The notes beneath the pieces are model-generated. The model had not been told where the DNA came from. It saw nothing but the letters and a program-made list of their open reading frames with translations, and did not search any database. From positions 1 through 28,623 of the forward strand of contig CAZPTQ010000042.1 of the NCBI GenBank assembly GCA_964589365.1: a stretch of DNA of 28,623 nucleotides, in the 5' to 3' direction. Source of the stretch: M3007 sp964589365 (GTDB lineage: Bacteria; Bacteroidota; Bacteroidia; Chitinophagales; Saprospiraceae). How positions within the stretch are numbered: the stretch's first letter is position 1; each line of letters starts with the position of its first letter. The translations under genes and the position numbers were made by a program. This document shows, one piece after another, positions 20,900 to 28,623 of the stretch.

Positions 20900-23128
20900 G
20901 TGCCAAGCAGAACATCCAACACAAAGAAAGTTCAAAAAACGGGTAGGCAGTCCTCCATTCCAAAAGATATTCTTGAAAAGGCTTTCCGCTTCATGGCGAC
21001 TGCTAAAGCCATGACCGATATTTATGAGGCCAACTTCAAGTTCGTCAGCAAGTATGTCCATGCTACCTCGCGCGGACATGAGGCCATTCAACTCGCGGTC
21101 GGGATGCAACTACATCCACAAGATTTTGCCTACCCCTACTACCGCGACGACAGTATGTTGCTCGGCATGGGCCTTCGCCCTTACCACCTCATGCTGCAGC
21201 TCATGGCAAAACGGGACGACCCATTTTCCGGCGGTCGCTCCTACTACTGCCACCCTGCTTTACGCGACGAAAATTACCCCAAAATCCCTCACCAAAGCAG
21301 CGCTACCGGTATGCAGACCATTCCGGCAACAGGTGCGGCCATGGGATTTTGGTACTTGGAACAGATGGCGGGGGCAGTTGGCAGGAGCAGTTTTATCCAC
21401 CGAAGTCAGGACGAAGGAGGGGGGCAGCCTGTGCACCAGAATGGAAAAATCTTGGTTGACTTGGAAAACCCCTATCCATACCATTATAAAAACAACAGTC
21501 AAACCTCAACCGTCAACGGCCTGGTAGTCTGCTCCCTTGGCGATGCCTCCGTCACTGAAGGCGAAATCGCAGAAGCGTTCCAGATGGCGGTGCTAAAAAA
21601 GCTTCCTATCCTGTACCTGGTGCAAGACAATGGCTGGGATATTTCCGCCAATGCCGCTGAAACCCGCGTGGCCAATGCCGCTGAGTACGCCAAGGGGTTT
21701 CCTGGCCTGGAAGCGGTGAGCATCGAAGGCAATGATTTTGTGGAATGCTGGACGGTCGTGCAAGATATTTTGGAAAAAATCCGACAAGAAAGAAGGCCTT
21801 TTTTGCTCCATGCACGGGTGCCACTCCTCAACCACCACACTTCTGGTGTGCGCAAAGAATGGTATCGCGACGATTTGGCCGAACATGCCCAGCGAGACCC
21901 CTACCCTATTCTGAAAAAACGCTTGTTGGAAAGTGGCTTCTCCGAAAACGAAATTCAAAATATTGAAAATGAGGCCATTAAAACCGTGGCTGCCGATTTC
22001 AAACTTTCCAAAAACGCCGAAGACCCCAGGCCAGAAGACCTGTTTACCCACGATTATGCCCCTACCCTTATCACCGAAGAACGCGGCGAACGCAGCCCCG
22101 CCAACGGTGAAACCAAAGTGATGGTAGATTGTGCGCTCTTTGCCATCGAGGAACTAATGCGCGAACATCCAGACTGCCTGCTTTATGGCCAGGATGTAGG
22201 CAGGAGACTCGGCGGTGTTTTTCGCGAGGCAGCTACTTTGGCCGAAAAATTTGGCGACCATCGCGTTTTCAATACCCCCATTCAGGAAGCATTTATTGTA
22301 GGAAGCACCGTGGGCATGAGTGCCGTTGGTCTTAAACCCATCGTAGAGGTTCAGTTTGCCGACTATATATGGCCTGGGCTGAATCAGCTTTTCACTGAGG
22401 TGTCGAGAAGTTGTTATTTGAGCAATGGCAAATGGCCGGTGAGTTGTGTCCTGCGCGTCCCAATTGGTGCATACGGGAGCGGAGGGCCATACCACAGCAG
22501 CAGTGTGGAGAGTGTGGTGGCACAAATCAGGGGTGTAAAAATTGCTTATCCAAGCAACGGAGCCGACCTAAAAGGTTTGCTCAAAGCTGCCTGGCATGAT
22601 CCGAATCCTGTGGTTATTTTTGAACACAAAGGCTTGTATTGGAGCAAAGTACCCGGCACCGAGGCCGCTCGAACCATAGAACCGGACAAAGACTACATCA
22701 TTCCTTTTGGAAAAGCCCGGGTAGCATTGTCCGCAGAAAAACAGAAAATTAAAACAGGAGAAAGCCTGGCCATCATTACTTACGGAATGGGCGTACACTG
22801 GGCCTTGAATGCCGCAGCCCAATATCCCGGCCAAATTGAAATAATAGACTTGCGCACACTTTGTCCGCTCGACGAAGAAGCGATGTATGATGCTGCCCGT
22901 CGCCATGGGAAGGTGCTGGTGGTGACAGAAGAGCAGGTAAATGGTTCATTTGCACAGACATTGGCTGCAAGGATTCAGGAAAATTGCTTTATCAGTCTCG
23001 ATGCGCCGGTGCGGACACTGGGTGCCGAAAATATGCCGGCTGTGCCGCTGAATACAATTTTAGAGCAGCGGATGATTCCGTCCACCGAGAAAGTGGCCAA
23101 AGCAATGGGGGAGCTGCTTAAATGGTAA
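20900..23128 (+). CDS. Fused alpha/beta E1 of a 2-oxoacid dehydrogenase (branched-chain type)
   Basis: 742 residues joining both E1 subunits, an arrangement common in Bacteroidota. Alpha part (about 20-390): KYVHATSRGHEAIQLA, YPYYRDDSMLLGMG, and the thiamine diphosphate motif from GDAS (214-217) to QDNGWDIS (N244). Beta part (about 405-742): YGQDVGRRLGGVF, FNTPIQEAFIVG, VEVQFADYIWPGLNQL, GAYGSGGPYHSS and the C-terminal transketolase domain ending DAPVRTLGAENMPAVPLN. It decarboxylates 2-oxoacids, most likely branched-chain ones, and passes the acyl group to E2; E2 and E3 are not in the window. Start: GTG at 20900, supported by the palindrome ending just before it; Met32 would cut the conserved first helix. 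Odd: about 50 residues (158-207) before the TPP motif look like an insertion. Confidence 0.9.
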   Translation: MPSRTSNTKKVQKTGRQSSIPKDILEKAFRFMATAKAMTDIYEANFKFVSKYVHATSRGHEAIQLAVGMQLHPQDFAYPYYRDDSMLLGMGLRPYHLMLQLMAKRDDPFSGGRSYYCHPALRDENYPKIPHQSSATGMQTIPATGAAMGFWYLEQMAGAVGRSSFIHRSQDEGGGQPVHQNGKILVDLENPYPYHYKNNSQTSTVNGLVVCSLGDASVTEGEIAEAFQMAVLKKLPILYLVQDNGWDISANAAETRVANAAEYAKGFPGLEAVSIEGNDFVECWTVVQDILEKIRQERRPFLLHARVPLLNHHTSGVRKEWYRDDLAEHAQRDPYPILKKRLLESGFSENEIQNIENEAIKTVAADFKLSKNAEDPRPEDLFTHDYAPTLITEERGERSPANGETKVMVDCALFAIEELMREHPDCLLYGQDVGRRLGGVFREAATLAEKFGDHRVFNTPIQEAFIVGSTVGMSAVGLKPIVEVQFADYIWPGLNQLFTEVSRSCYLSNGKWPVSCVLRVPIGAYGSGGPYHSSSVESVVAQIRGVKIAYPSNGADLKGLLKAAWHDPNPVVIFEHKGLYWSKVPGTEAARTIEPDKDYIIPFGKARVALSAEKQKIKTGESLAIITYGMGVHWALNAAAQYPGQIEIIDLRTLCPLDEEAMYDAARRHGKVLVVTEEQVNGSFAQTLAARIQENCFISLDAPVRTLGAENMPAVPLNTILEQRMIPSTEKVAKAMGELLKW
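21397..21420. repeat. Possible in-frame hairpin within E1 insertion
   Basis: CCACCGAAGTCAGGACGAAG followed by GAGG forms an imperfect hairpin with CCaCC/GGaGG ends, similar in plan to the CCCGCC...GGCGGG units in the TonB receptor gene. It falls in the 50-residue insertion of E1, just after GGCAGTTGGCAGGAGCAG, itself a short imperfect repeat. Confidence 0.35.
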
Positions 23129-23133
23129 GATAT

Positions 23134-24585
23134 TCAAAACCACCTTACCACTCCTTCCAACAGCCATTGCCGCCATTTCCCCCCATAAGGCGGTAGGAAA
23201 AAATCAGTATTGGGCAGCCATTTCGCTTGGTACAGCACACCGCGCTGGTTGCTGAATTCCAAAAAGCCGAATTCTCCGTGGCATTTCCCAATGCCGCTGT
23301 TGTTACTTCCGCCAAAGGGCAATTCCGAGTTATAAAAGTGAGCCCCACAGTCGTTAACCGTCACACCGCCACAGCGGGTTTCGGCGATGATTTTGTTCGT
23401 GCGCCGATCTTCGTTACAAAAAATGTACATGGAAAGTGCCTTGGGCTTGGCATTGATGTAAGCGATGGCTTGTTCGATGGTTTTGTATTTCCGAACGAGC
23501 ATTATAGGGCCAAAGATTTCTTCTTCCCAAATTTTCGACTCCTCTGGAATATCGGTTAGGATGGTTGGAGCGATATACTTTTCATTTTCAACAGTTTCAC
23601 CACCGAAAGCAAGCGTAGCGCCCCGTCGCAAGGCATCATCAAGCAAGTTTTTGACTCGGCTATAATGCCGCTCGTTTACTATTCTGCACAGATCTGGGCC
23701 TTGGTGTATTTCCGTTGGTGTTTTGCCATAAAACTGCATGATTTTGGATTTCATTTTTTCCACCAGCGCATCGTGACAGCTGTCGTGAACCAGCAAGTAG
23801 TCGGGCGCGATGCAAGTTTGACCAGCATTCATGAGTTTGATCCAAGTGATTTTGGCGGCTGCAGCATCAATATTGGCCGTTTCGTCCACCACTACCGGGC
23901 TTTTTCCACCGAGTTCAAGGGTGACGGAAGCGAGGTGTTCGGCGGCAGCACGCATCACTATCTTGCCCACCTGCGGGCTTCCGGTAAAAAAAATGTGATT
24001 GAAGGGCATCGAAAGCAATTCTTGCGCCACTGTAACATCTCCTTCAAAAAGGCTGACCTCGCCGGGCGGGAAACAATCGCTCACTATCTGACGCAATACT
24101 GCACTACTGTTGGGAGAAAGTTCGGAAGGCTTGATGATGACACAATTGCCCGCAGCAATCGCCGACACCAATGGGTCGAGGGTCAGGTTGAAAGGAAAAT
24201 TCCACGGTGAGAGAACAAGGCAAACACCTTTTGGCTCATAAACGATTTCGGAGTGCGTACGAAACAGTGTGAGGGAGCTTCCAACACGCTTGGGGGTCAT
24301 CCAAGACTGCAGATGATGTATTGCATGTCGGATCTCGTGGAGCACTACACCAAGCTCGGTAATGTTGACCTCTGTTGGGCTTTTGCGCAAATCGGCACAT
24401 AATGCAGCTTCTATTTCTTTGCGGCGGCGAAGGATGGAGTTGTAGAGGCGGCGAAGTTTGACGATGCGCTGGGCTGGGGCGCAGCGCGCCACTTCCCATT
24501 GGTGCTGTTGCTGGAGGGCAAAAACACGTTGCATATCGGATTTGAGTTCAGGGCTGACAGCGGGGGCAGTATGGATAGAAGACAT
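23134..24585 (-). CDS. Aldehyde dehydrogenase, ALDH3-like
   Basis: 483 residues. Landmarks: PWNFPF with N129, KPSE (152-155), FTGSPQVG (200-207), the general base E224 in LELGGKSP, the catalytic C258 in NAGQTCIAPDY, EEIFGPIM in the C-terminal half and PFGGSNNSGIGKCHG. The APDY motif after the cysteine and the C-terminal region WLPNTDFFLPPYGGKWRQ, with a hydrophobic-aromatic tail, point to the ALDH3/fatty-aldehyde dehydrogenase group. It oxidises aldehydes to acids with NAD(P). The stop is 5 bp from the stop of the convergent E1 gene. An inverted repeat 38-58 bp before its ATG may be an operator. The substrate cannot be told from sequence. Confidence 0.92.
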   Translation of the reverse strand: MSSIHTAPAVSPELKSDMQRVFALQQQHQWEVARCAPAQRIVKLRRLYNSILRRRKEIEAALCADLRKSPTEVNITELGVVLHEIRHAIHHLQSWMTPKRVGSSLTLFRTHSEIVYEPKGVCLVLSPWNFPFNLTLDPLVSAIAAGNCVIIKPSELSPNSSAVLRQIVSDCFPPGEVSLFEGDVTVAQELLSMPFNHIFFTGSPQVGKIVMRAAAEHLASVTLELGGKSPVVVDETANIDAAAAKITWIKLMNAGQTCIAPDYLLVHDSCHDALVEKMKSKIMQFYGKTPTEIHQGPDLCRIVNERHYSRVKNLLDDALRRGATLAFGGETVENEKYIAPTILTDIPEESKIWEEEIFGPIMLVRKYKTIEQAIAYINAKPKALSMYIFCNEDRRTNKIIAETRCGGVTVNDCGAHFYNSELPFGGSNNSGIGKCHGEFGFLEFSNQRGVLYQAKWLPNTDFFLPPYGGKWRQWLLEGVVRWF

Positions 24586-24927
24586 GGCGTTGTGATTTGT
24601 GGCTGGCGAAGGTCAACATTCTTGAGAATGTTTAGAATTCTCAGCTCTTTTTTTAAAATTTATTCATTGGCATTATAGCGATTTTTTTTTATTAAATTTT
24701 GACTCTTGCGTTTTTTTAAACAATTTATTCTTATTGTAGAATTAAATATAAAATTTAACAAAAAAAATTTGCTTAGAAAATAAGATGCCTTTAACATTGG
24801 GTGTTGAAATAATAATTGGCTTCATTGTCTGCGGTAGATGCAACTACGAACCGTTGAATTGCGTCAATTTCAACATCAATAAATAAAGTTCTTTCGCATT
24901 AATAACCATTAAAACATTCGCTACGCT
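24586..24927. other. 342-bp divergent intergenic region, A/T-rich
   Basis: It separates the divergent aldehyde dehydrogenase and hpf genes and must hold both promoters. The middle (about 24650-24790) is very rich in A/T with T and A runs. No clean TAnnTTTG was found on either strand; the inverted repeat at 24623-24643 is the only clear structure. No gene or RNA was recognised. Confidence 0.5.
24623..24643. promoter_or_regulatory. Inverted repeat TGAGAAT-N7-ATTCTCA, possible operator
   Basis: A perfect 7-bp inverted repeat with a 7-base spacer. It overlaps CATTCT-TG-AGAATG (24618-24630) and AGAATTCT (24634-24641), so three or four half-sites of the form AGAAT lie within 26 bp. On the plus strand it is followed by GCTCTTTTTTTT, which also looks like an intrinsic terminator, but no plus-strand gene ends just before it. 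It lies in the leader or promoter zone of the aldehyde dehydrogenase gene. Confidence 0.45.
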
Positions 24928-25263
24928 ATGATGAAAGTAAGTGTGCAATCGATTCATTTTCATGCTGATGTAAAGTTGGTAGAATTCATCGAAAAAAAGA
25001 TCCAGCGGCTTGACCGCTATTTTGACAAAAACCGAACCGTGGAAGCAGAAGTGTACCTTAAATTGCAGGATACAGGAGGACAAGTCCACGAAAAAATAAT
25101 TGAAGTTAAATTGCTATTGCCCGGTGGATGGTTAATTGACAAAAAAACAGGTCGGTCTTTTGAATCAGCCGTCACTGCATCTACCGACACCCTCAAACGT
25201 CAACTATTGCGCCACAAAGAAAGAACAATCACCATTCAACACGTTCGATTGACTGATTTGTAA
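24928..25263 (+). CDS. hpf: Ribosome hibernation promoting factor (HPF/YfiA, short form)
   Basis: 111 residues, a single HPF/RaiA domain without the long-form C-terminal dimerisation domain. The N-terminal MKVSVQSIHFHADVKLVEFI strand-helix, the KIQRLDRYFDK helix, the VEAEVYLKLQD strand, and the SFESAVTASTDTLKRQL helix with a basic tail (RHKERT) follow the family pattern. It binds the 30S A/P site of idle ribosomes in stationary phase or stress. Either Met1 or Met2 could start. It appears monocistronic, with a strong terminator hairpin 65 bp after the stop. Stress regulation is expected from the family but no specific site is seen. Confidence 0.92.
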   Translation: MMKVSVQSIHFHADVKLVEFIEKKIQRLDRYFDKNRTVEAEVYLKLQDTGGQVHEKIIEVKLLLPGGWLIDKKTGRSFESAVTASTDTLKRQLLRHKERTITIQHVRLTDL

Positions 25264-25327
25264 AACGGTTTCAAAAAAGCAAATTTCCAGGGGAAACCCT
25301 GCCACTCACAGCCACAATCAAGGCTGG

Positions 25328-25355
25328 AAGCCCGGTCACCCACGACCGGGCTTCG
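25328..25355 (+). terminator. Strong terminator-like hairpin after hpf
   Basis: Perfect 11-bp G/C-rich stem GAAGCCCGGTC/GACCGGGCTTC with a 6-base loop (ACCCAC), followed by GTTATTT. The T tract is short, but position and stability fit a Rho-independent terminator. Confidence 0.75.
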
Positions 25356-25448
25356 TTATTTAAGGAGCAGTAGGGCAAATACGTCTTTTGATTATCCGAT
25401 AAAATATTATGCGTCGTTAAATAGCGCTGTCAAATCGGAAACGAACAA

Positions 25449-27257
25449 ATGAGTAAACACAAACTTAAACTGCCTACCCCGGTGGAAAGGATCGGCATGC
25501 CCCCTTCCAACACCACCAATCCGCTGCTTTGGGTGTTCGCCACTTGCACCCTCACGGCCATTGCTTATTACCCGATGCTTGCCAATGGGTTTACCAACTG
25601 GGACGACCCGTATTACATCACCGAAAACCCACTGCTCCGTGGCCCCGACTGGGGAGGGATTTTCTCGAAGTCTGTAGTGTCGAATTGCCATCCGCTTACA
25701 GTCGCTTCTTTAGCCCTTAACTATCGGGTATCACAATTGTCGCCATTTTCTTACCACCTTGTTGACTGGCTATTGCATATCCTGAATACAGGCTTGGTTT
25801 TTTACCTCGCATTCAATCTTTCCAATGGCAAGCGGTTGGTTGGTTTTATCACTGCGCTGTATTTTGGCATTCATCCAATGCACGTGGAATCAGTAGCATG
25901 GGCAAGTGAGCGAAAAGATGTGCTTTACACCCTGTTTTTTCTGTTGTCGCTCCTATGTTACCTGCGCTATCTGGAGCGGCCAGACTGGAAAAAATATTTT
26001 GGCGTGTTTGCACTGTTTGTGCTATCACTGCTGTCTAAACCGGCAGCGGTGACGCTCCCAGTCGTACTTCTTTTGATGGACTGGTATCGAGGCCGCGCCA
26101 TCGGAGATAAAAATCTTTGGTTGGAAAAAATCCCCTTCTTCGCCTTGGGGCTTGCTTTCGGGTTGTCTACACTTCAAATCCAAACTGAAAATGCAATTGC
26201 CGAACCTGGATTTTATCCTTTATGGCAGCGGGCTGTTTTTGCTTGTTACGGTTTTGGCGAGTACATTATCCGCGTTTTTTGGCCCTTCCCTTTATCGGCA
26301 ATTCACTCCTTTCCAAAACCTGGTGTCGTTCCGTTATCTTTTTATCCAGCATTGCTGGCAACAGCTGTTACGGTGGCGACTGCATGGTATTTCCGCAGAA
26401 ATAAACAGCTCGTGTTTGGGCTTGTATTCTATACGGTCAATGTGGTACTCGTACTGCAAATGTTGACTTTTGGAAATTCAATTATTTCAGAAAGATACAC
26501 GTATGTGCCGTACATCGGACTAATATTCGCAATTGCGACGACATTGGAAAACAGTAAATGGCCTAAATCGGTAAAAAATGGAGTGATGAGTTTGTTACTA
26601 CTGTTTGCTTTTGGGTTTGCGATGGTGTCAAACAGGCAGGTCCGTGTTTGGAAAGACAGTCAAACGCTGTGGACAAAAGTTATTGAATCTTACCCTGACA
26701 ACTATATTGCCCGTACAAACCGTGGGAATTACCTGGCAACCAAATTGAACCGATTCGAAGAAGGGCTGGCAGATTATTCTGCCATCTTGCAAATCAAGCC
26801 CGATCATGCTCATTCCCTTGAAAATCGCGCAATCATTTATTTGCAACAACATAACGATAAAGCCGCTTTTGCCGATGCGGAACAGTTGGTTCGGTTCCAT
26901 CCAAATTTGCCCAAAGGCTATTTTTTGCGTGCATTTGCTGCTGATAAATTGCAAAATCCAGATCAAGCCATTGCCGATTACAGCATCTGTATTGCACTTC
27001 AACCCCACCATGAGGAAGCGATAGTCAATCGCGGTGCTCTTTACTTCAACGCTAAACAGAACTATCAAAAGGCCAAAGACGATTTTGACGCGGCCATCCA
27101 GATCAACCCAAAAAATGGGGCCTATTTTTTGTTCCGCGCCCGCTGTTGGGTCGCTTTGAAAAATAATGCCGATGTGCTGCGGGATATAACAACGGCAAAA
27201 CAACTGGGCAAAACACCGGGCAATGACCTGATATTATCTTCCGAGCCTTTGCGATGA
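25449..27257 (+). CDS. Polytopic membrane protein with TPR repeats (TMTC-like, GT-C fold)
   Basis: 602 residues. Residues 25-400 hold about 9-11 hydrophobic segments; the first periplasmic loop carries NWDDPYYITENP, whose acidic pair is typical of GT-C glycosyltransferases, and a later loop has IHPMHVESVAWASERKDVL, the signature of TMTC-like proteins. SNSI-like loop sequence FGNSIISERYTYVPYIG follows. From about 420 there are four or five TPR units (for example ARTNRGNYLATKLNRFEEGL and AIVNRGALYFNAKQNYQKAK). By analogy with TMTC proteins it may transfer sugar from a polyprenyl phosphate to proteins or glycans at the membrane, for instance to exported surface proteins. No partner gene is adjacent; the substrate is unknown. 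It ends 44 bp from the convergent SprB-repeat gene. Confidence 0.78.
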   Translation: MSKHKLKLPTPVERIGMPPSNTTNPLLWVFATCTLTAIAYYPMLANGFTNWDDPYYITENPLLRGPDWGGIFSKSVVSNCHPLTVASLALNYRVSQLSPFSYHLVDWLLHILNTGLVFYLAFNLSNGKRLVGFITALYFGIHPMHVESVAWASERKDVLYTLFFLLSLLCYLRYLERPDWKKYFGVFALFVLSLLSKPAAVTLPVVLLLMDWYRGRAIGDKNLWLEKIPFFALGLAFGLSTLQIQTENAIAEPGFYPLWQRAVFACYGFGEYIIRVFWPFPLSAIHSFPKPGVVPLSFYPALLATAVTVATAWYFRRNKQLVFGLVFYTVNVVLVLQMLTFGNSIISERYTYVPYIGLIFAIATTLENSKWPKSVKNGVMSLLLLFAFGFAMVSNRQVRVWKDSQTLWTKVIESYPDNYIARTNRGNYLATKLNRFEEGLADYSAILQIKPDHAHSLENRAIIYLQQHNDKAAFADAEQLVRFHPNLPKGYFLRAFAADKLQNPDQAIADYSICIALQPHHEEAIVNRGALYFNAKQNYQKAKDDFDAAIQINPKNGAYFLFRARCWVALKNNADVLRDITTAKQLGKTPGNDLILSSEPLR

Positions 27258-27301
27258 GGGTACAAATCCGTCGTTTACAGTGGCGTTTTAAAGCGTATTA
27301 T

Positions 27302-28623
27302 TTATCGAACTACCGTCACATTTCCAGAAAGGCCCAACTCCAAGCCATCTTTAAAAATCAATTTCGCCACCCAAACAAAAACACCTGGATTTACCGGACG
27401 ACCCCGGAAGTTCCCGTCCCAGCCATTCTCCTCATCGTTGGGCAACAGGTTTTCTTTTTTATAAACAAGTTCTCCCCAACGGTCAAAGACCTCAAGCAAC
27501 TGAACCTTATCCAGGGATTCGTCTGAATACACGGTAAAAAAATTGTTCAGTCCTTCATTATTCGGCAGGATCACATTGGGCACATAAATATGCCGTCTTA
27601 GCACGATCAGGTCAATTATGTGCAGGCTGTCGCAGCCTTTTACCGTTTCAAAATGAAAGGGGTACTGCCCCGGCTGTCCAGTGCGCGTTCCATCGGGCAA
27701 TTGATAATAGTTTCCTTCATAAATAGTAACCGTTTCGTGCGTCCGAACTGAGTCAGTTAGGTCAGGCAAGTTCAAATCATTTAGCGTTGCCTCACAACCC
27801 AATGAATCTGTTACAGTTACAGTGTAGACATCGGGTGTCAGGGCATGAAAATAGCCATTTGCCTTTGGCCCAAGTCCATTGTCCAGCACAAATGAATACC
27901 CCCCTGACCCACCAGTCGCCGATACTGCAACAAATCCCAGCGGATGCCTACAATCCACTATACCCAAACTGTCTAATACCAAAAGCAAAGGTTCCTCGAT
28001 TTCAATGTCGTAGATACTGGTGTGGGTGCATCCGGCGGCATCGCGGAGGGTGACGATATAGTTGCCTGATGGCAGGTCAGAAAAGACCCCGCTCGTCTGC
28101 CAGGCCCCGCCATTGAGTTGAAACTCGAAGGGCGAAGTGCCCGCATTGCCGCTCACAGAAATTGATCCCCCTTCCACACAACTCGCATCCTCGACTGAAA
28201 GCAGCGATACCTGCGGCAACGGCGGATCATTTACCATATAACTACTTGAATCTGTGCATCCTGCGGCATCGCGGAGGGTGACGATATAGTTGCCTGATGG
28301 CAGGTCAGAAAAGACCCCGCTCGTCTGCCAGGCCCCGCCATTGAGTTGAAACTCGAAGGGCGAAGTGCCCGCATTGCCGCTCACAGAAATTGATCCCCCT
28401 TCCACACAACTCGCATCCTCGACTGAAAGCAGCGATACCTGCGGCAACGGCGGATCATTTACCATATAACTACTTGAATCTGTGCATCCTGCGGCATCGC
28501 GGAGGGTGACGATATAGTTGCCTGATGGCAGGTCAGAAAAGACCCCGCTCGTCTGCCAGGCCCCGCCGTTGAGTTGAAACTCGAAGGGCGAAGTGCCCGC
28601 ATTGCCGCTCACAGAAATTGATC
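27302..28623 (-). CDS. SprB-repeat surface protein with T9SS type B sorting domain (5' partial)
   Basis: The frame is open to the right edge, so at least 440 C-terminal residues are seen of a probably much longer protein; the GTG at 28612 is only a Val inside a repeat. From the edge come two full 76-residue SprB-like repeats and most of a third (SGNAGTSPFEFQLNGG ... LPSGNYIVTLRDAAGCT), then a diverged fourth (ATGGSGGYSFVLDNG ... VYTVTVTDSLGCEATL), a spacer with KGCDSLHIIDLIV, and a type B C-terminal domain: IYVPNVILPNNEGLNNFF, VFDRWGELVY, NGWDGNFRGRPVNPGVFVW. Type B domains direct export by T9SS; SprB itself is the gliding adhesin of flavobacteria. This protein is probably a surface adhesin. 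The nearly identical DNA repeats suggest recent expansion and variable length. Confidence 0.88.
   Translation of the reverse strand, partial: SISVSGNAGTSPFEFQLNGGAWQTSGVFSDLPSGNYIVTLRDAAGCTDSSSYMVNDPPLPQVSLLSVEDASCVEGGSISVSGNAGTSPFEFQLNGGAWQTSGVFSDLPSGNYIVTLRDAAGCTDSSSYMVNDPPLPQVSLLSVEDASCVEGGSISVSGNAGTSPFEFQLNGGAWQTSGVFSDLPSGNYIVTLRDAAGCTHTSIYDIEIEEPLLLVLDSLGIVDCRHPLGFVAVSATGGSGGYSFVLDNGLGPKANGYFHALTPDVYTVTVTDSLGCEATLNDLNLPDLTDSVRTHETVTIYEGNYYQLPDGTRTGQPGQYPFHFETVKGCDSLHIIDLIVLRRHIYVPNVILPNNEGLNNFFTVYSDESLDKVQLLEVFDRWGELVYKKENLLPNDEENGWDGNFRGRPVNPGVFVWVAKLIFKDGLELGLSGNVTVVR
28026..28623. repeat. 228-bp tandem repeats in the SprB-like gene
   Basis: Copies start at 28026, 28254 and 28482 (last one cut by the window edge), exactly 228 bp or 76 codons apart. 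They are nearly identical at DNA level; single differences such as CATCCGG/CATCCTG and CCATTG/CCGTTG are seen, plus divergence at the proximal edge of the first copy. Confidence 0.95.

Noticed and set aside
25264..25448. tRNA gene near the 25328-25355 hairpin
   Set aside because: Only one stem is present; no T-arm GTTCRA motif, anticodon arm or CCA-proximal acceptor pairing was found.
28026..28623. CRISPR-like array
   Set aside because: The repeat unit is 228 bp with no spacers and is an in-frame protein repeat.

Overview
The window comes from a member of the Bacteroidota, most likely of the Saprospiria or a related lineage. The evidence is direct: type IX secretion system (T9SS) sorting domains of both type A (gene ending at 13383) and type B (gene ending at 27302), SprB-like repeats, a DUF4249 lipoprotein, a DUF2452 protein, a fused alpha/beta E1 dehydrogenase, and TAnnTTTG promoter motifs. 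Taxonomy below phylum is inference.

Layout. (1) 3-1148, plus strand: a DnaQ-type exonuclease fused to a UvrC-like GIY-YIG nuclease, cut by the left edge. A 159-bp perfect-arm inverted repeat (1219-1377) lies between it and the next, convergent unit. (2) 1422-4873, minus strand: a probable operon of malate dehydrogenase, a peroxiredoxin-like CxxC protein and a TonB-dependent receptor; a separate DUF4249 lipoprotein lies upstream (4986-5909). (3) 5910-6878: gene-poor stretch with one small helix-turn-helix-like ORF. (4) 6879-16390, plus strand: a run of closely spaced or overlapping secreted proteins. They are an unrecognised exported protein, a large M23-peptidase/PKD/T9SS protein now split in three reading-frame pieces, and two paralogous surface proteins that share a module of about 145-155 residues in three copies. 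(5) 16401-20778, minus strand: valS, a DUF2452 protein and a NadR-type NMN adenylyltransferase/kinase. (6) 20900-23128, plus: fused 2-oxoacid dehydrogenase E1, convergent with an ALDH3-like aldehyde dehydrogenase (23134-24585, minus). (7) 24928-25263: ribosome hibernation factor, followed by a strong terminator hairpin. (8) 25449-27257: membrane TMTC-like GT-C/TPR protein. (9) 27302-28623, minus: the C-terminal part of a large SprB-repeat surface protein with almost identical 228-bp tandem repeats, cut by the right edge.

The housekeeping genes (mdh, valS, nadR, E1, aldehyde dehydrogenase, hpf) look complete and ordinary in function. The most unusual feature of the window is that several of them (TonB receptor, valS, nadR, and less certainly E1) carry short palindromic or tandem repeat sequences inside the reading frame, in lengths that keep the frame. 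This resembles the Rickettsia palindromic elements. Related-looking hairpins sit in leaders and intergenic DNA. The surface-protein block is the second point of interest: one gene appears broken at three places, including a run of nine G, and a repeated cysteine-bearing module is shared by the two genes after it.
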